Counted from the first letter of the stretch, positions 18,750 to 27,197 are shown. The stretch: DNA of 64,000 bases from JBBTCX01 sp964494205 (GCA_964494205.1 CAZBRD010000002.1:473067-537066), one strand, 5' to 3'. Program-made: numbers and translations. The notes: a model not told the origin generated them from the letters alone.

Positions 18750-19571
18750 ATGACAAAGGCTGAGCCGATACACCATTATTTCGTCGACGAAGCTGGCGAT
18801 TTAAGCTTTTTCGATAAGCAAGGGCGAATCATCGTCGGCAACGATGGTGTGTCACTGACGTTTATGGTGGGCGTCGCGCTTATTCCTGATCCGGCATTCA
18901 CGGATGAACTATTACGAGAACTGCGCAACGAGATTATCGCTGACCCATATTTCAAGGGCGTGCCTTCGATCAGTGCAGCCGCCGGAAAGACAGCTCGATA
19001 CTTCCATGCCAGTAAGGACCCAGCAGAGGTTAGGCGCGATGTGTTCGCACGATTGCCGCAGTGCAAGGCAAAAGTGTTCGTGGCGTTTAGGCGGAAGCAC
19101 GTCCTAGCAGAGGAGGCGCGCCGCAAGTTTGATCGAGCTGGAGTCAAGGTAACACTTCGCAGTCTCTATGACGATCTCGTCTCGCGACTCTTTCGCGACA
19201 TGCTTCATAAGGCCGAGTTAAATCGCGTCGTGTTTGCGAAGCACGCGAAATGGGGTCGACGTGAGGCACTGGCGCTTGCCATCAAGAAGGCGAAGGCCAA
19301 TTTCGCGGCGAGATACGGGATTGAGTCTAACAAGCCCACCGATATTCAGTCTGCGGAACCCGATCAGCATGGTGGACTCCAAGTCATCGACTATCACCTT
19401 TGGGCAATACAACGAATGGTGGAGCGGAGAGAGGACCGATTCTTCGAGCTGTTGCGACCGGCTTATCGAGTCATCATGGACTTAGACGACAAGAGGAACA
19501 AGGAATATGGAGAATGGTATTCCGATCAAAATCCGCTGACGCTCGCGAAAATATTGCCCCCAGCAAGCTAG
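18750..19571 (+). CDS. DUF3800 domain protein
   Basis: The N-terminus HHYFVDEAGDLSFFDKQGR is the DUF3800 signature, with an invariant DEAG near residues 10-13 and further acidic and basic residues (FYxDE.G, K in the middle). The fold is RNase H-like by family knowledge, and such genes are common in defence islands and phage-related regions. The length of 273 residues is normal. Activity is not established. The location inside the mobile element, after a possible restriction-modification scar, is compatible with a defence role but does not prove it. Confidence 0.75.
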   Translation: MTKAEPIHHYFVDEAGDLSFFDKQGRIIVGNDGVSLTFMVGVALIPDPAFTDELLRELRNEIIADPYFKGVPSISAAAGKTARYFHASKDPAEVRRDVFARLPQCKAKVFVAFRRKHVLAEEARRKFDRAGVKVTLRSLYDDLVSRLFRDMLHKAELNRVVFAKHAKWGRREALALAIKKAKANFAARYGIESNKPTDIQSAEPDQHGGLQVIDYHLWAIQRMVERREDRFFELLRPAYRVIMDLDDKRNKEYGEWYSDQNPLTLAKILPPAS

Positions 19572-19781
19572 GTTCCGGCATGAAGCCTGAACACACGGCA
19601 TGAAGCCGACGTTCACTCGCTGTCGGGCACTCATAGTATACGTCACGATGCGTGCCCATGCCAAATAACGTACAATAATGTACCGGGTTGCGGGTCGCTC
19701 CCGCGTTGATCCGGGCGTTGTCAGGCTTCGCACCTGTTGGCTGACAACTCCCGGATCGGCCCGGCCTTCTACAGGTGCAAT

Positions 19782-20618
19782 ATGCCGTTTCCATCATTGG
19801 ATTCTGATGCGCAAATCGCATTAGGCGTCGTCTACGAATGGTGCTACATAGGCCGAGAGCTGGTCATCGAACCTGGGATATGGGCTGCCTTCCCCGACAA
19901 GTGTGTACCGAAAACTTGGGCGCGTGCCGAGCTTACTGGAAAAGTACGCTCCCCGGCTACGTCCATAGACCTTTTGTGCGGCCTTGAGCTAATCCAGCCC
20001 GATTCCGCACCGATGTATCAGAGAAACCATGTCGGGTTCAATAGCAAATGGAAGCTCCCAGAAGGTCGCATGATCGAAGTTAGTACGACCTTTGACCAAC
20101 GGACATTTACTTACCCTGTGCCCTGTTACATGATCATCCCAGATGGGAGGCGCGAGGTTCAGAAGACTGAGGACTATTACATACAACGAGTTACGATTGA
20201 TGGGGAGACTGTTGGCTTATGTGAGGGCATTCTCCAGAAGCCGCACCGAGAATCAGTCCTTTTCTTCAACAAGCCGGGCTTAGAATTGGCGCTTGAGCTG
20301 CGTGTTCCTGCGAACGATAGCTCATTGAATAAGATTCGTAAGTTACCACCAGCGCGACATTCAGTTGACTTTCGCGCTGTGCATTGGTTCGGAACAGATT
20401 ACGCCTTCACAGCGATGCAGGCTCCCATAGTTGCGATGCTATGGGACGCATGGGAAAACCAAACTCTCGATATTGGCATTGAAACTCTGCTAGAGGCTGT
20501 CGATGCGAAATCGAGTCGGATCGTTGACCTCTTCCGCGACAATCCTGCTTGGGGAACAATGATCGTCGACGGAAAAACCAAGAGCACAAAAAGGCTCGCT
20601 GAGCCCCACCTCGCGTGA
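19782..20618 (+). CDS. Hypothetical protein with helical C-terminal domain
   Basis: I do not recognise this 278-residue protein. The first part is rich in beta-like segments with conserved-looking aromatic and Pro residues (TYPVPCYMIIPDGR). The last about 70 residues (AFTAMQAPIVAMLWDAWENQ, then a helix pair) resemble a winged-helix DNA-binding module. An ATG is chosen; an in-frame TTG 45 bases upstream is possible. It precedes iteron-like repeats and the replication genes, which suggests a role in control of the element. Confidence 0.6.
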   Translation: MPFPSLDSDAQIALGVVYEWCYIGRELVIEPGIWAAFPDKCVPKTWARAELTGKVRSPATSIDLLCGLELIQPDSAPMYQRNHVGFNSKWKLPEGRMIEVSTTFDQRTFTYPVPCYMIIPDGRREVQKTEDYYIQRVTIDGETVGLCEGILQKPHRESVLFFNKPGLELALELRVPANDSSLNKIRKLPPARHSVDFRAVHWFGTDYAFTAMQAPIVAMLWDAWENQTLDIGIETLLEAVDAKSSRIVDLFRDNPAWGTMIVDGKTKSTKRLAEPHLA

Positions 20619-20650
20619 AATACAACTCAAATACAACTCAAATACAACTC
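20618..20650 (+). repeat. Three tandem 11-bp iteron-like repeats
   Basis: AAATACAACTC is repeated exactly three times without spacers, directly after the stop of the previous gene. A palindrome GTACCacGGTAC follows within a few bases. Short AT-rich tandem repeats upstream of a primase/helicase gene are what replication iterons or excisionase sites look like. Confidence 0.6.
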
Positions 20651-20693
20651 TGCGTACCACGGTACTACAACGGGTCTCACTCATAATTAGGGC

Positions 20694-20903
20694 GTGAATG
20701 TTGATCCGCTTTGTACTGCTCGACGACTAAGCCGTGAGTTGCGGCTGCCATTGAATTGGTTACTCGCTGAAGCTGAAGCTGGCAGGTTGCCATGCCTTCA
20801 AGTCAAGAAAAAGTACCGATTCAACTTGGTTGCGGTGCGTCAGACGTTGGCAGCGCGTGCGGCAGTGTTCACGGGAGGCTGTATGAGTGACACTAATCAA
20901 TAA
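20694..20903 (+). CDS. Small HTH (excisionase-like) protein
   Basis: The 69-residue protein reads TARRLSRELRLPLNWLLAEA and then GRLPCLQVKKKYRFNLVAV, the pattern of a MerR-type excisionase or DNA-binding module in which a helix-turn-helix is followed by a wing and a short helix. It starts with GTG and overlaps the next gene by 17 bases. Probably part of an excision or replication-control set; the exact role is unknown. Confidence 0.55.
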   Translation: MNVDPLCTARRLSRELRLPLNWLLAEAEAGRLPCLQVKKKYRFNLVAVRQTLAARAAVFTGGCMSDTNQ

Positions 20904-21159
20904 TCCAAGCAGAACCGCCCCCGGCGCGGAACACCAAGGGGCGGCTGCAAATCTGAACTGTCGAAATGATAGTCTTTTTGTCCGATTACTCAAGGCGAAC
21001 GAGGCGGCTGAACAGCTCGCGATCGGGCCTAGAAAATTGTGGGAGCTGACCAACACAGGCGAATTGAAATCGATCAAGATCGGCCGCGCGGTTCGATATC
21101 ACCCGGATGATCTTGCCGACTTCATTGCGAAGCATCGCGGACGGCGCGGTGCGCGATGA
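20887..21159 (+). CDS. Helix-turn-helix (excisionase family) DNA-binding protein
   Basis: LLKANEAAEQLAIGPRKLWE followed by LTNTGELKSIKIGRAVRYHP and DDLADFIAKHRG is the classic helix-turn-helix type-17/excisionase pattern, so binding to att-proximal or promoter DNA is likely. The GTG start overlaps the preceding small gene, and the stop overlaps the next start as ATGA, so three genes are translationally coupled. The first about 30 residues are not conserved-looking and the true start could be further in. Confidence 0.72.
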   Translation: MTLINNPSRTAPGAEHQGAAANLNCRNDSLFVRLLKANEAAEQLAIGPRKLWELTNTGELKSIKIGRAVRYHPDDLADFIAKHRGRRGAR

Positions 21160-23078
21160 ATCCAAATCGAATAGAAATCGTCAAAGCACTTCGGGGAAAG
21201 CGTTCGGGGAAATACGACTTGTGCCATTGCCCGGCGCATCCGGACGAACATCCTTCACTTACCGTTTCCGAGGCAGGAAATGGAAAAGTGCTAGTGCATT
21301 GCAAGGCAGGCTGTTCACAAGCTGCTGTCATCGATGCGCTTCGCGGGATGGGTTTGTGGTCGAATAATGAGCTGCCCCATCCTTCACGGCGAGCTGCCAA
21401 GCAATCGAAGCCGCATGTTTTTGCTTCATGCGACCAAGCGATCAAGTGGATCGAACGCAGCATCGGCGGGACCTTTGCTCGGCACTGGGATTACGAGACG
21501 ACGAATAACACGCTCGCGCTGAGGGTCGCGCGATTCCAGATTTCCGACGGAAAGCAGTTTCGACCGCTACACCAAACTGCCGACGGCTGGATCGTTGGCG
21601 ATCCGCTAGGTGTTCTGCCCATCTACAGAATGCTCCGCATTCGCGCCAGCTCCGGGCGCGTGTTCGTCGTTGAAGGCGAGAAGTGTGCTGACGCTGTGAA
21701 CGGTCTCGGACTCGTCGCGACAACATCTTCACACGGAGCGGGATCGGCGACGAAAACGGATTGGAACATTGTCGCAGGGCGCGAAATCATCATATTCCCA
21801 GACAACGATCCATCGGGAATCAAATATGCAACCGAAGTGGCGCAGCTCGTTCATTCGCTCGATCCACCAGCACGTGTGAAGATCGTCGAGCTGCCCGGTT
21901 TGTCCAATGGTGAAGACATTTTCGATTTCATCGAACAAAGGCGCGCCGCAGGTCTTGATGATGCCGCGACCCGCGCTGAGCTGGAACAGCTCGCGGATGA
22001 CGCGCCCTATTGGAAACCCCCACGCAGCTCAACGGCGATCGTGACTCGCTTGAGCGATGTCAAAGAACGCCAAGTGCAATGGCTTTGGCCGGGACGGATT
22101 CCGCTTGGAAAGCTGACAATGATCGCAGGTGATCCAGGTTTGGGTAAGAGTTTTCTAACTTGCGATATGGCCGCAAGGGTATCGCGCGGGACATCATGGC
22201 CCGATCGACGCGGAGAATCCAACACTATTGGGTCCGTGGTTATCGCGAGCGCCGAAGATGACGTGGAAGACACCATCACGCCGCGTGTCCGTGCCGCTGG
22301 CGGTGACTTAAGTAAGATCGTCGCAATGCAAGGCGTAGAGTATCGTGATCCTGATTCTGGGGCGAAGTCGAAACGATCATTTACGCTCTCAGACTTATCT
22401 GCACTTGAAGATGCGATTGAGCAGCTCGCGGATTGCCGAATTGTCTTCGTTGACCCGGTTTCCGCGTTCATTCCCCAACGAATCGACAGTCATCGAAATA
22501 CAGACATCCGCAGTTTACTTGCACCTTTGGCGGAGCTGGCAGCACAATACAACGTAGCCGTAGTCTGTGTGTCGCACCTGAACAAGGGCGCTGGCGCGTC
22601 GGCGTTGTACCGTGTTACCGGGAGTTTGGCGTTTGTGGCGGCTGCCCGCGCCTGTTGGTTGATCGCGCGCGACGTGAATGATCCCACTCGCCGCTTAATG
22701 CTGCCAGTCAAGATGAATCTCGCACGGGAGTCCACTGGGCTTGCATATCGGTTTCTTTCGGCCTGCGGCGATTCGGAGATTCCGACGATCGCATGGGATG
22801 ATGACCCTATCACCGTTACTGCCGACGAAGCGTTGACCGGAAACGAACAAAAGAAGTCAGGTCTCGCGCTCGGGGAGGCAGCAGACTGGTTGAAGGATCG
22901 ACTATCTGGTGAGCCTGTACCGGCCAAATCGATCAAGGATGAAGCACTCGCTGATGGTTTCAGTCTTCGAACTTTGGATCGTGCGAAAAAGCAGCTGCGG
23001 GTCATTGCCCGGCGTCAGGGATTCGGGGGGCCTTGGGTATGGCGTCTGCCGGAAACGGAGCTGGCTTACAACCCATAG
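21156..23078 (+). CDS. Primase/RepA-type helicase fusion
   Basis: The 640-residue protein combines an N-terminal CHC2-like zinc motif (CHCPAHPDEHPSL with CKAGCS, residues about 23-60), a Toprim-like segment (VFVVEGEKCADAVNGLGLVA...IIIFPDNDPSG, about 170-225) and a RecA/RepA-type ATPase with Walker A GDPGLGKSFL (near 326) and Walker B CRIVFVDPVSA (near 430). A short winged region follows. This is the replication protein plan of phage satellites and integrated plasmids: priming plus unwinding of the element's own origin. It begins in an ATGA overlap with the HTH gene. Confidence 0.85.
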   Translation: MNPNRIEIVKALRGKRSGKYDLCHCPAHPDEHPSLTVSEAGNGKVLVHCKAGCSQAAVIDALRGMGLWSNNELPHPSRRAAKQSKPHVFASCDQAIKWIERSIGGTFARHWDYETTNNTLALRVARFQISDGKQFRPLHQTADGWIVGDPLGVLPIYRMLRIRASSGRVFVVEGEKCADAVNGLGLVATTSSHGAGSATKTDWNIVAGREIIIFPDNDPSGIKYATEVAQLVHSLDPPARVKIVELPGLSNGEDIFDFIEQRRAAGLDDAATRAELEQLADDAPYWKPPRSSTAIVTRLSDVKERQVQWLWPGRIPLGKLTMIAGDPGLGKSFLTCDMAARVSRGTSWPDRRGESNTIGSVVIASAEDDVEDTITPRVRAAGGDLSKIVAMQGVEYRDPDSGAKSKRSFTLSDLSALEDAIEQLADCRIVFVDPVSAFIPQRIDSHRNTDIRSLLAPLAELAAQYNVAVVCVSHLNKGAGASALYRVTGSLAFVAAARACWLIARDVNDPTRRLMLPVKMNLARESTGLAYRFLSACGDSEIPTIAWDDDPITVTADEALTGNEQKKSGLALGEAADWLKDRLSGEPVPAKSIKDEALADGFSLRTLDRAKKQLRVIARRQGFGGPWVWRLPETELAYNP

Positions 23079-23185
23079 TGCGCCAACATTTTCCATAGTG
23101 CGCCAAGCCTTGAGGTTGGCGATCTATGGGTATTCATGGCGCTCTATGGATCGCTATGTAGAACGGAATTACATGCAAGAATTGT

Positions 23186-23214
23186 TTGATGAGATATCGC
23201 AAACGGAGTATACT
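23186..23214 (+). promoter_or_regulatory. Promoter of xre-int, probably leaderless
   Basis: TTGATG and TATACT are separated by exactly 17 bases, a good sigma-70-type promoter. The predicted start falls at or next to the ATG of the XRE gene, which has no close ribosome site, so the transcript is likely leaderless. It would drive the regulator and the integrase together. Confidence 0.65.
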
Positions 23215-23220
23215 ATCATT

Positions 23221-23454
23221 ATGAGGCCTAGACAGTCATTTCGTGAAGGTCCGATGCTCGCGACGTTGATTGAGGCGTATCGTGATTCCGGTCTGTCAAT
23301 CAAGCAACTCAGCGACCAATCGGGAGTGGTGTACGCCGTTTGCCATGCGGTTGTGAACGGTAACCGCGATCCGCAATTGTCGACCGTTGAGCGATTAAGC
23401 AAAGTGCTTGGCTTGGAACTTAAGCGCGTTCGGCGCAAGAGCAAGGTTGAATAG
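23221..23454 (+). CDS. XRE-family transcriptional regulator
   Basis: The 77-residue protein contains a Cro/C1-type helix-turn-helix: YRDSGLSIKQLSDQSGVVYA, then NGNRDPQLSTVERLSKVLGL. The start is set by the promoter: the predicted transcription start coincides with this ATG, although an in-frame ATG 48 bases upstream exists. It ends two bases before the integrase gene, so both are on one transcript. By analogy with phage-like islands it probably represses its own promoter and thereby the integrase. Confidence 0.8.
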   Translation: MRPRQSFREGPMLATLIEAYRDSGLSIKQLSDQSGVVYAVCHAVVNGNRDPQLSTVERLSKVLGLELKRVRRKSKVE

Positions 23455-23456
23455 AT

Positions 23457-24941
23457 ATGGCGACTGTTTTCAAGAGAACCGATCGGCGAAATTATCAAAT
23501 CGCGTTTTTCGACGCGACCGGTGAACGAATCGAACGCTCTAGCGGCACGACGGATTTCAAAGTTGCGGAGAGAATTGCCCGCGAGTGGGAATCCCGCGAG
23601 CTGCTAAAGCGCGAAGGCGTTATCGACCCAGCGCTCGACCGCCTAGCCGCTGAATCGCGCCGTCCCATGCAGCAGCATGTCGATGACTTCATCGAGGCGA
23701 TCGCAAAGAATGTTGCGCCGAAGCAGCGCAAATCGTTGGAAAAACGCATCACTAATATCTGCGACAAGGCGAGCGTCAAAGCGCTTTGCGACCTGACTCT
23801 CTATTCCGTTCAAACTGCCTTGGTGAAGCTGCGACAGGATGACAGCCTATCAACGCAAACCTTGAATCACTACATCCGGGCTATCAAGCAGCTCACGCGG
23901 TGGATGGTGCAAGATGGAAGACTGGCCGTCGATATGCTGGCGAGTCTGCGAACAAAGAACGTTGACGCCGATCGCGCGTATGTTCGTCGTGAACTGAGTG
24001 ATGATGAATTAGAGCGGATCATCGAAACGGCTGAACATGGTGATGCCGTCTTAGGAATGGCTGGTGTCGACCGTGCCATGCTCTACCGCTTGGCCGCCGG
24101 TAGCGGCCTACGAGTTGGAGAGCTGGCCAGTTTGACGCCGGAGTCCTTTGACCTTGATGACGATCCGCCAACCGTCACGGTGCAGGCTGCCTACTCGAAA
24201 AGAAAGCGAACTGACGTACAGCCGATCCGAAATGACTTGGCGGAGCTGTTGTCAGATTGGCTCAAATCGAAGGCAGCAGATAACCGTGTATTCGCGCTCC
24301 CCGATAAGACTGCCAAGATGCTGCATAAGGACCTAGATACAGCTCGACAAGCATGGATCGAAGGCGCAAAGGCAGACGCGGAGCGTGAAGCCCGCGAGAA
24401 GTCGGATTTTCTGAAAGTGGACGATGCGAGCGGACGGGTCGCGGACTTTCACAGCCTGCGCCATTCGTACATTTCCCGGCTGGTCAGCAGCGGTGCATCG
24501 GTGAAAGTATGCCAAGAGCTGGCGCGACATTCGACGCCAATGCTTACGGTGGGAAGATATGCCCATACGCGACTTCACGACCTTACCGGCGCGCTTGAGA
24601 ACATTCCGACTGCTGGAGTGAAACGGTCAGTTGATCCTGAGGAGCTACGCGCGACGGGATCGCTCGACAGCTCCCCGAATCTGAGTGAATTAGCGCGCCA
24701 GCGCAAGCGCCAGCAGTCAGGGCACATTTCACAGGCTATCAGTGCGAAACAGCGCGAGAACAGCATTCAACGTCCACGATTAGCAGTCAATTCGCAAGCG
24801 CCAACGGGTGCAAGACTTAACGAACAAACGCGAAGTGATGCGAGAAAATGCACGACAGCCACCGATCGGATTCGAACCGATGACCTGCGGTTTACAAAAC
24901 CGCTGCTCTGCCAACTGAGCTACGGTGGCGCAGCCGCCTGA
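23457..24941 (+). CDS. Tyrosine recombinase (integrase) reading through the att site
   Basis: This site-specific recombinase has an N-terminal SAM-like core-binding domain (about 60-165) and a catalytic domain with R219 (GSGLRVGEL), H332 and R335 (FHSLRHSY), H358 (ARHSTPML) and nucleophile Y368 (VGRYAH). After about residue 385 the tail is Gln/Arg-rich. The last 28 codons are antisense to tRNA-Thr (DRIRTDDLRFTKPLL), so the present C-terminus is partly encoded by the host tRNA. The left end of the element holds a 72-codon continuation in the same frame, so the circular form would encode a 555-residue protein instead of 494. The catalytic set is complete. Confidence 0.93.
   Translation: MATVFKRTDRRNYQIAFFDATGERIERSSGTTDFKVAERIAREWESRELLKREGVIDPALDRLAAESRRPMQQHVDDFIEAIAKNVAPKQRKSLEKRITNICDKASVKALCDLTLYSVQTALVKLRQDDSLSTQTLNHYIRAIKQLTRWMVQDGRLAVDMLASLRTKNVDADRAYVRRELSDDELERIIETAEHGDAVLGMAGVDRAMLYRLAAGSGLRVGELASLTPESFDLDDDPPTVTVQAAYSKRKRTDVQPIRNDLAELLSDWLKSKAADNRVFALPDKTAKMLHKDLDTARQAWIEGAKADAEREAREKSDFLKVDDASGRVADFHSLRHSYISRLVSSGASVKVCQELARHSTPMLTVGRYAHTRLHDLTGALENIPTAGVKRSVDPEELRATGSLDSSPNLSELARQRKRQQSGHISQAISAKQRENSIQRPRLAVNSQAPTGARLNEQTRSDARKCTTATDRIRTDDLRFTKPLLCQLSYGGAAA
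24854..24905. repeat. Right attachment site inside tRNA-Thr and the integrase gene
   Basis: This is the partner of the left 52-bp repeat, at a distance of 16,462 bp. Identity ends sharply at the anticodon stem on the tRNA 5' side. The 32-bp perfectly identical core (24874-24905) is the probable strand-exchange region. It lies in the integrase reading frame. Confidence 0.9.
24857..24929 (-). tRNA. tRNA-Thr (anticodon TGT)
   Basis: The 73-base minus-strand cloverleaf has a perfect 7-bp acceptor (GCCACCG/CGGTGGC), a D-arm AGTTGG, anticodon stem GCGGT/ACCGC with loop TTTGTAA (anticodon TGT, reading ACA), and T-arm ATCGG-TTCGAAT-CCGAT. CCA is not encoded. The 5' half belongs to the host and the 3' half was supplied by the element, which differs from the displaced host copy at two T-loop bases but keeps the tRNA functional. 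A good promoter lies upstream on the host side. Confidence 0.96.
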
Positions 24942-24959
24942 TTTCGCGGCATTTCGTGC

Positions 24960-24988
24960 ATAATCCGCTATTTCTGAAGAGTTTGCAA
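24960..24988 (-). promoter_or_regulatory. Promoter of tRNA-Thr
   Basis: On the minus strand TTGCAA and GATTAT are spaced by 17 bases, placing the transcription start about 25 bases before the tRNA 5' end. It lies on the chromosomal side of the junction, so integration leaves tRNA expression intact. Confidence 0.55.
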
Positions 24989-25004
24989 CCTGTCGGGATC
25001 GTGC

Positions 25005-25072
25005 GCAGTTTTCGCGTCGTTTCGCACTGAAATGTTGTGAAATGCGCCCTGACTGCTGGCGCTTGCGCTGGC
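25005..25072 (-). pseudogene. Inverted remnant of an integrase 3' region
   Basis: These 68 bases are a near copy, on the opposite strand, of the integrase segment at 24697-24764 (27 identical bases at one end, about 60 of 68 overall). The translations correspond as well: QRKRQQSGRISQHFSAKRRE here and QRKRQQSGHISQAISAKQRE in the integrase. It sits just outside the element, beyond the tRNA, and is not part of a longer open frame. It is probably a scar of another related element. The rest of 24942-25289 shows no gene. Confidence 0.7.
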
Positions 25073-25289
25073 ACGCCATTCTTGAAATTCCGCACGTTGT
25101 CCCGCGACGCCTTCGTGCGCAGACGCATGGAGCCCGATTTACCCTTCACTCCCGCAAGGGGCTTCTCTTTTCTGGAAACTGATGCGTGCTTGCGTGTTGA
25201 TGCCTCTCGACCGGCGTTTCGGGCTCGGCCGCGAAGTACATCAGTCTCCTAATCAATTGTCCGATAAATTCAGCTCATGCTGGATTGAG

Positions 25290-27116
25290 ATGAATATGAA
25301 GAGTGAGAATCTCTCCAGGATCAGCAACGAAGGCGAAGTGCGCGCGCACGACGGCCGGTCTGCCCGGTCTGCAACGATGCGCTCATGGGTTCCGATCTTG
25401 CTTTGCGCGATACTTCTGGTCGGCGGTTTGCTTCGCTTTCGGGGTATTACATCCGTCGGCGTGCGTTTCGATGACGAGGCGTGCTACGTGGCCGACGCGC
25501 GGTTGTGGCATCGCTGCGCAAAGGCTGTGCTAAACCGTCGGTGTATCGCGGCGATCATCAACCTTGACAAAAAGACGATTCAAACTTCTTTGGTCGAGGT
25601 CGGCGTTGATTTCAACGACCGATACGTCAAGCCAAGTCAAGGATACACCGTCCCAGCTGCAATCATGATGTTCATCTTGGGCGACCGACCGGAAACGCTT
25701 TGCGTCATGAACGCAATGGCCGGGACTATCTCGATACTCGTCCTGTATTTGCTTGCAGCCAGGCTCTTTGGCAGTGCGATCGGACTCACTTCCGCCGCGA
25801 TGCTGGCAACATCCCCATACCATCTCGTTTACTGCAGAAGCGCACTCGTTGAACCATTACTCGCCCTCTTCATCCTGCTTGGCACCATGGCATGGGTTAT
25901 CTCTACACAACGCAGCCATCGTTGGCGGTCATATTGCTTCATGGCCGGTCTGGCTTTCGGATGGGCTATTACCGTCCATTACCGAAGCGCGTACTTCGCA
26001 CCACTGCTGCTCGCAATGGATTTTCTTGTGAGCCGACATCGAGAGGCACATCCACGCGACGAGCAGGCTCCGCGACAATTCAAACGATGGTTGATGTTGT
26101 GCGTCGGTCTGATGACACCAGCTCTCGTCCTGGAAACGGGATTCTGCACGGCCCGCCTTGCCGCGCACATCGCCGACGGTTTTTGGCCTGTTCCTACGTT
26201 TCTTGAAGGGGCGTGGGCTTGGTACGGACTAGTCATTCGTGGTCGAACAGCCGTTGAAGGAAGTATTCCTCTCGACTTCTCCGTTCTTTCTGCCTACGGA
26301 AGCTATTTCATCCACTGGCAAGGCGCGGCCGCTACCTTCGCAGTTCTCGTCGGCGTAGTCATGTCACTGCGGTCTCCGGGGTGGGGCAAGTGGCCGGCCG
26401 TCGTCATCTTGTCGACCATGGGCATCCTTCTTTTCCAGAGATATGTGGTGGCGAGGACGTTGTCCGGAGCGATACCGTTCGCATGCATTTGTATGGCGAT
26501 TGCCGTGATTCGTTGCGTGGGCGTACTTAAAGAGAAGCGTGTTCGAATCACTGCCGGGTTGGTTCTCACGTTGCTGTTACTTACGCCGCCGACGCGACAG
26601 TGTCTGGCAGTTGCCCCCAAGCGCAGCCAAATTGAAGACGCCAGCGCAACCATCAAAACGTCGGGGCCTGGTGCGGTGGCCCTCTCTCTCGCCGGCGGTC
26701 AATTCAGACTCTACCTGGACAAATCTCGATGCATTGATGCGGACCGCTATCGGCGCTTGCAAACTACACCCAAGGAGGCGATTGAGGACATGCGCCGCCT
26801 AGGAACTCGCTGGGTCATCGTGGATCCACAGCTTTGGCATTATGTCGATTTCCAAGGTGACGGCGTATTCAAGTGGTGGAAATCATTCGAAGAGTCGCTC
26901 ACACAATCCGCCACGCTGGCCGCGGAGTTTCCTCATATCAATGACGCTTGCTGGGAGTTTCTGATCGAAGATTCCGGCGACGATTACGTGGCGTTGATGA
27001 GTCACGAAAACGGCGGACGCCTGCGTATTTTTGATCTGAACGCCTACGACGCGCCTGTTGGGGCGGTTCACCTGGGGCCGGAATTATCTGAATCGTGGCC
27101 AAAAAGTGGCCGATAA
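25290..27116 (+). CDS. Membrane glycosyltransferase, GT39/ArnT-like
   Basis: The protein of about 608 residues has an N-terminal transmembrane helix (WVPILLCAILLVGGLLRF), then the catalytic first loop GVRFDDEACYVADARLW with the adjacent Asp residues expected of GT-C enzymes. Around nine further hydrophobic helices follow, and a soluble C-terminal part of about 170 residues. Members transfer sugars from polyprenyl-phosphate donors to lipid or protein acceptors on the outer face of the membrane. The ATG chosen lies just before the first helix; the frame is open further upstream through the tRNA-flanking region, which is unlikely to be coding. It heads a glycan-type cluster. Confidence 0.8.
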   Translation: MNMKSENLSRISNEGEVRAHDGRSARSATMRSWVPILLCAILLVGGLLRFRGITSVGVRFDDEACYVADARLWHRCAKAVLNRRCIAAIINLDKKTIQTSLVEVGVDFNDRYVKPSQGYTVPAAIMMFILGDRPETLCVMNAMAGTISILVLYLLAARLFGSAIGLTSAAMLATSPYHLVYCRSALVEPLLALFILLGTMAWVISTQRSHRWRSYCFMAGLAFGWAITVHYRSAYFAPLLLAMDFLVSRHREAHPRDEQAPRQFKRWLMLCVGLMTPALVLETGFCTARLAAHIADGFWPVPTFLEGAWAWYGLVIRGRTAVEGSIPLDFSVLSAYGSYFIHWQGAAATFAVLVGVVMSLRSPGWGKWPAVVILSTMGILLFQRYVVARTLSGAIPFACICMAIAVIRCVGVLKEKRVRITAGLVLTLLLLTPPTRQCLAVAPKRSQIEDASATIKTSGPGAVALSLAGGQFRLYLDKSRCIDADRYRRLQTTPKEAIEDMRRLGTRWVIVDPQLWHYVDFQGDGVFKWWKSFEESLTQSATLAAEFPHINDACWEFLIEDSGDDYVALMSHENGGRLRIFDLNAYDAPVGAVHLGPELSESWPKSGR

Positions 27117-27197
27117 TCAAGCGCCTCTGCGCTCTTGGACGACGTGGTCAACCGCGCGCCACGCGGGGGTGAAATCGCGTAACCGGTGGTGGCGCTT

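Larger units (their letters stand above)
8392..24905. mobile_element. Integrative element in tRNA-Thr carrying imuA-imuB-dnaE2
   Basis: The element is bounded by the 52-bp direct repeats, giving a unit of 16,462 bp. Its tyrosine integrase lies at the end next to the intact tRNA, as is typical of tRNA-targeting islands. Cargo includes an SRAP-domain protein, a complete SOS-mutagenesis cassette, a secreted beta-helix protein and a DUF3800 protein. The right-hand module has two small DNA-binding or excisionase genes, a primase/helicase, an XRE regulator and the integrase. There are no conjugation or virion genes, so transfer would need a helper. The plan resembles satellite-type or plasmid-like islands. 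Boundaries are well supported by sequence; mobility is inferred. Confidence 0.88.

Noticed and set aside
22909..23454. Longer version of the XRE gene starting within the primase gene
   Set aside because: It would overlap the primase in another frame; a good promoter with its start at the ATG 23221 marks the real gene.
24780..25079. Minus-strand ORF covering tRNA-Thr in the sense direction
   Set aside because: Its middle is simply the tRNA read as protein; only the outer 68 bases are of interest, as an inverted integrase remnant.
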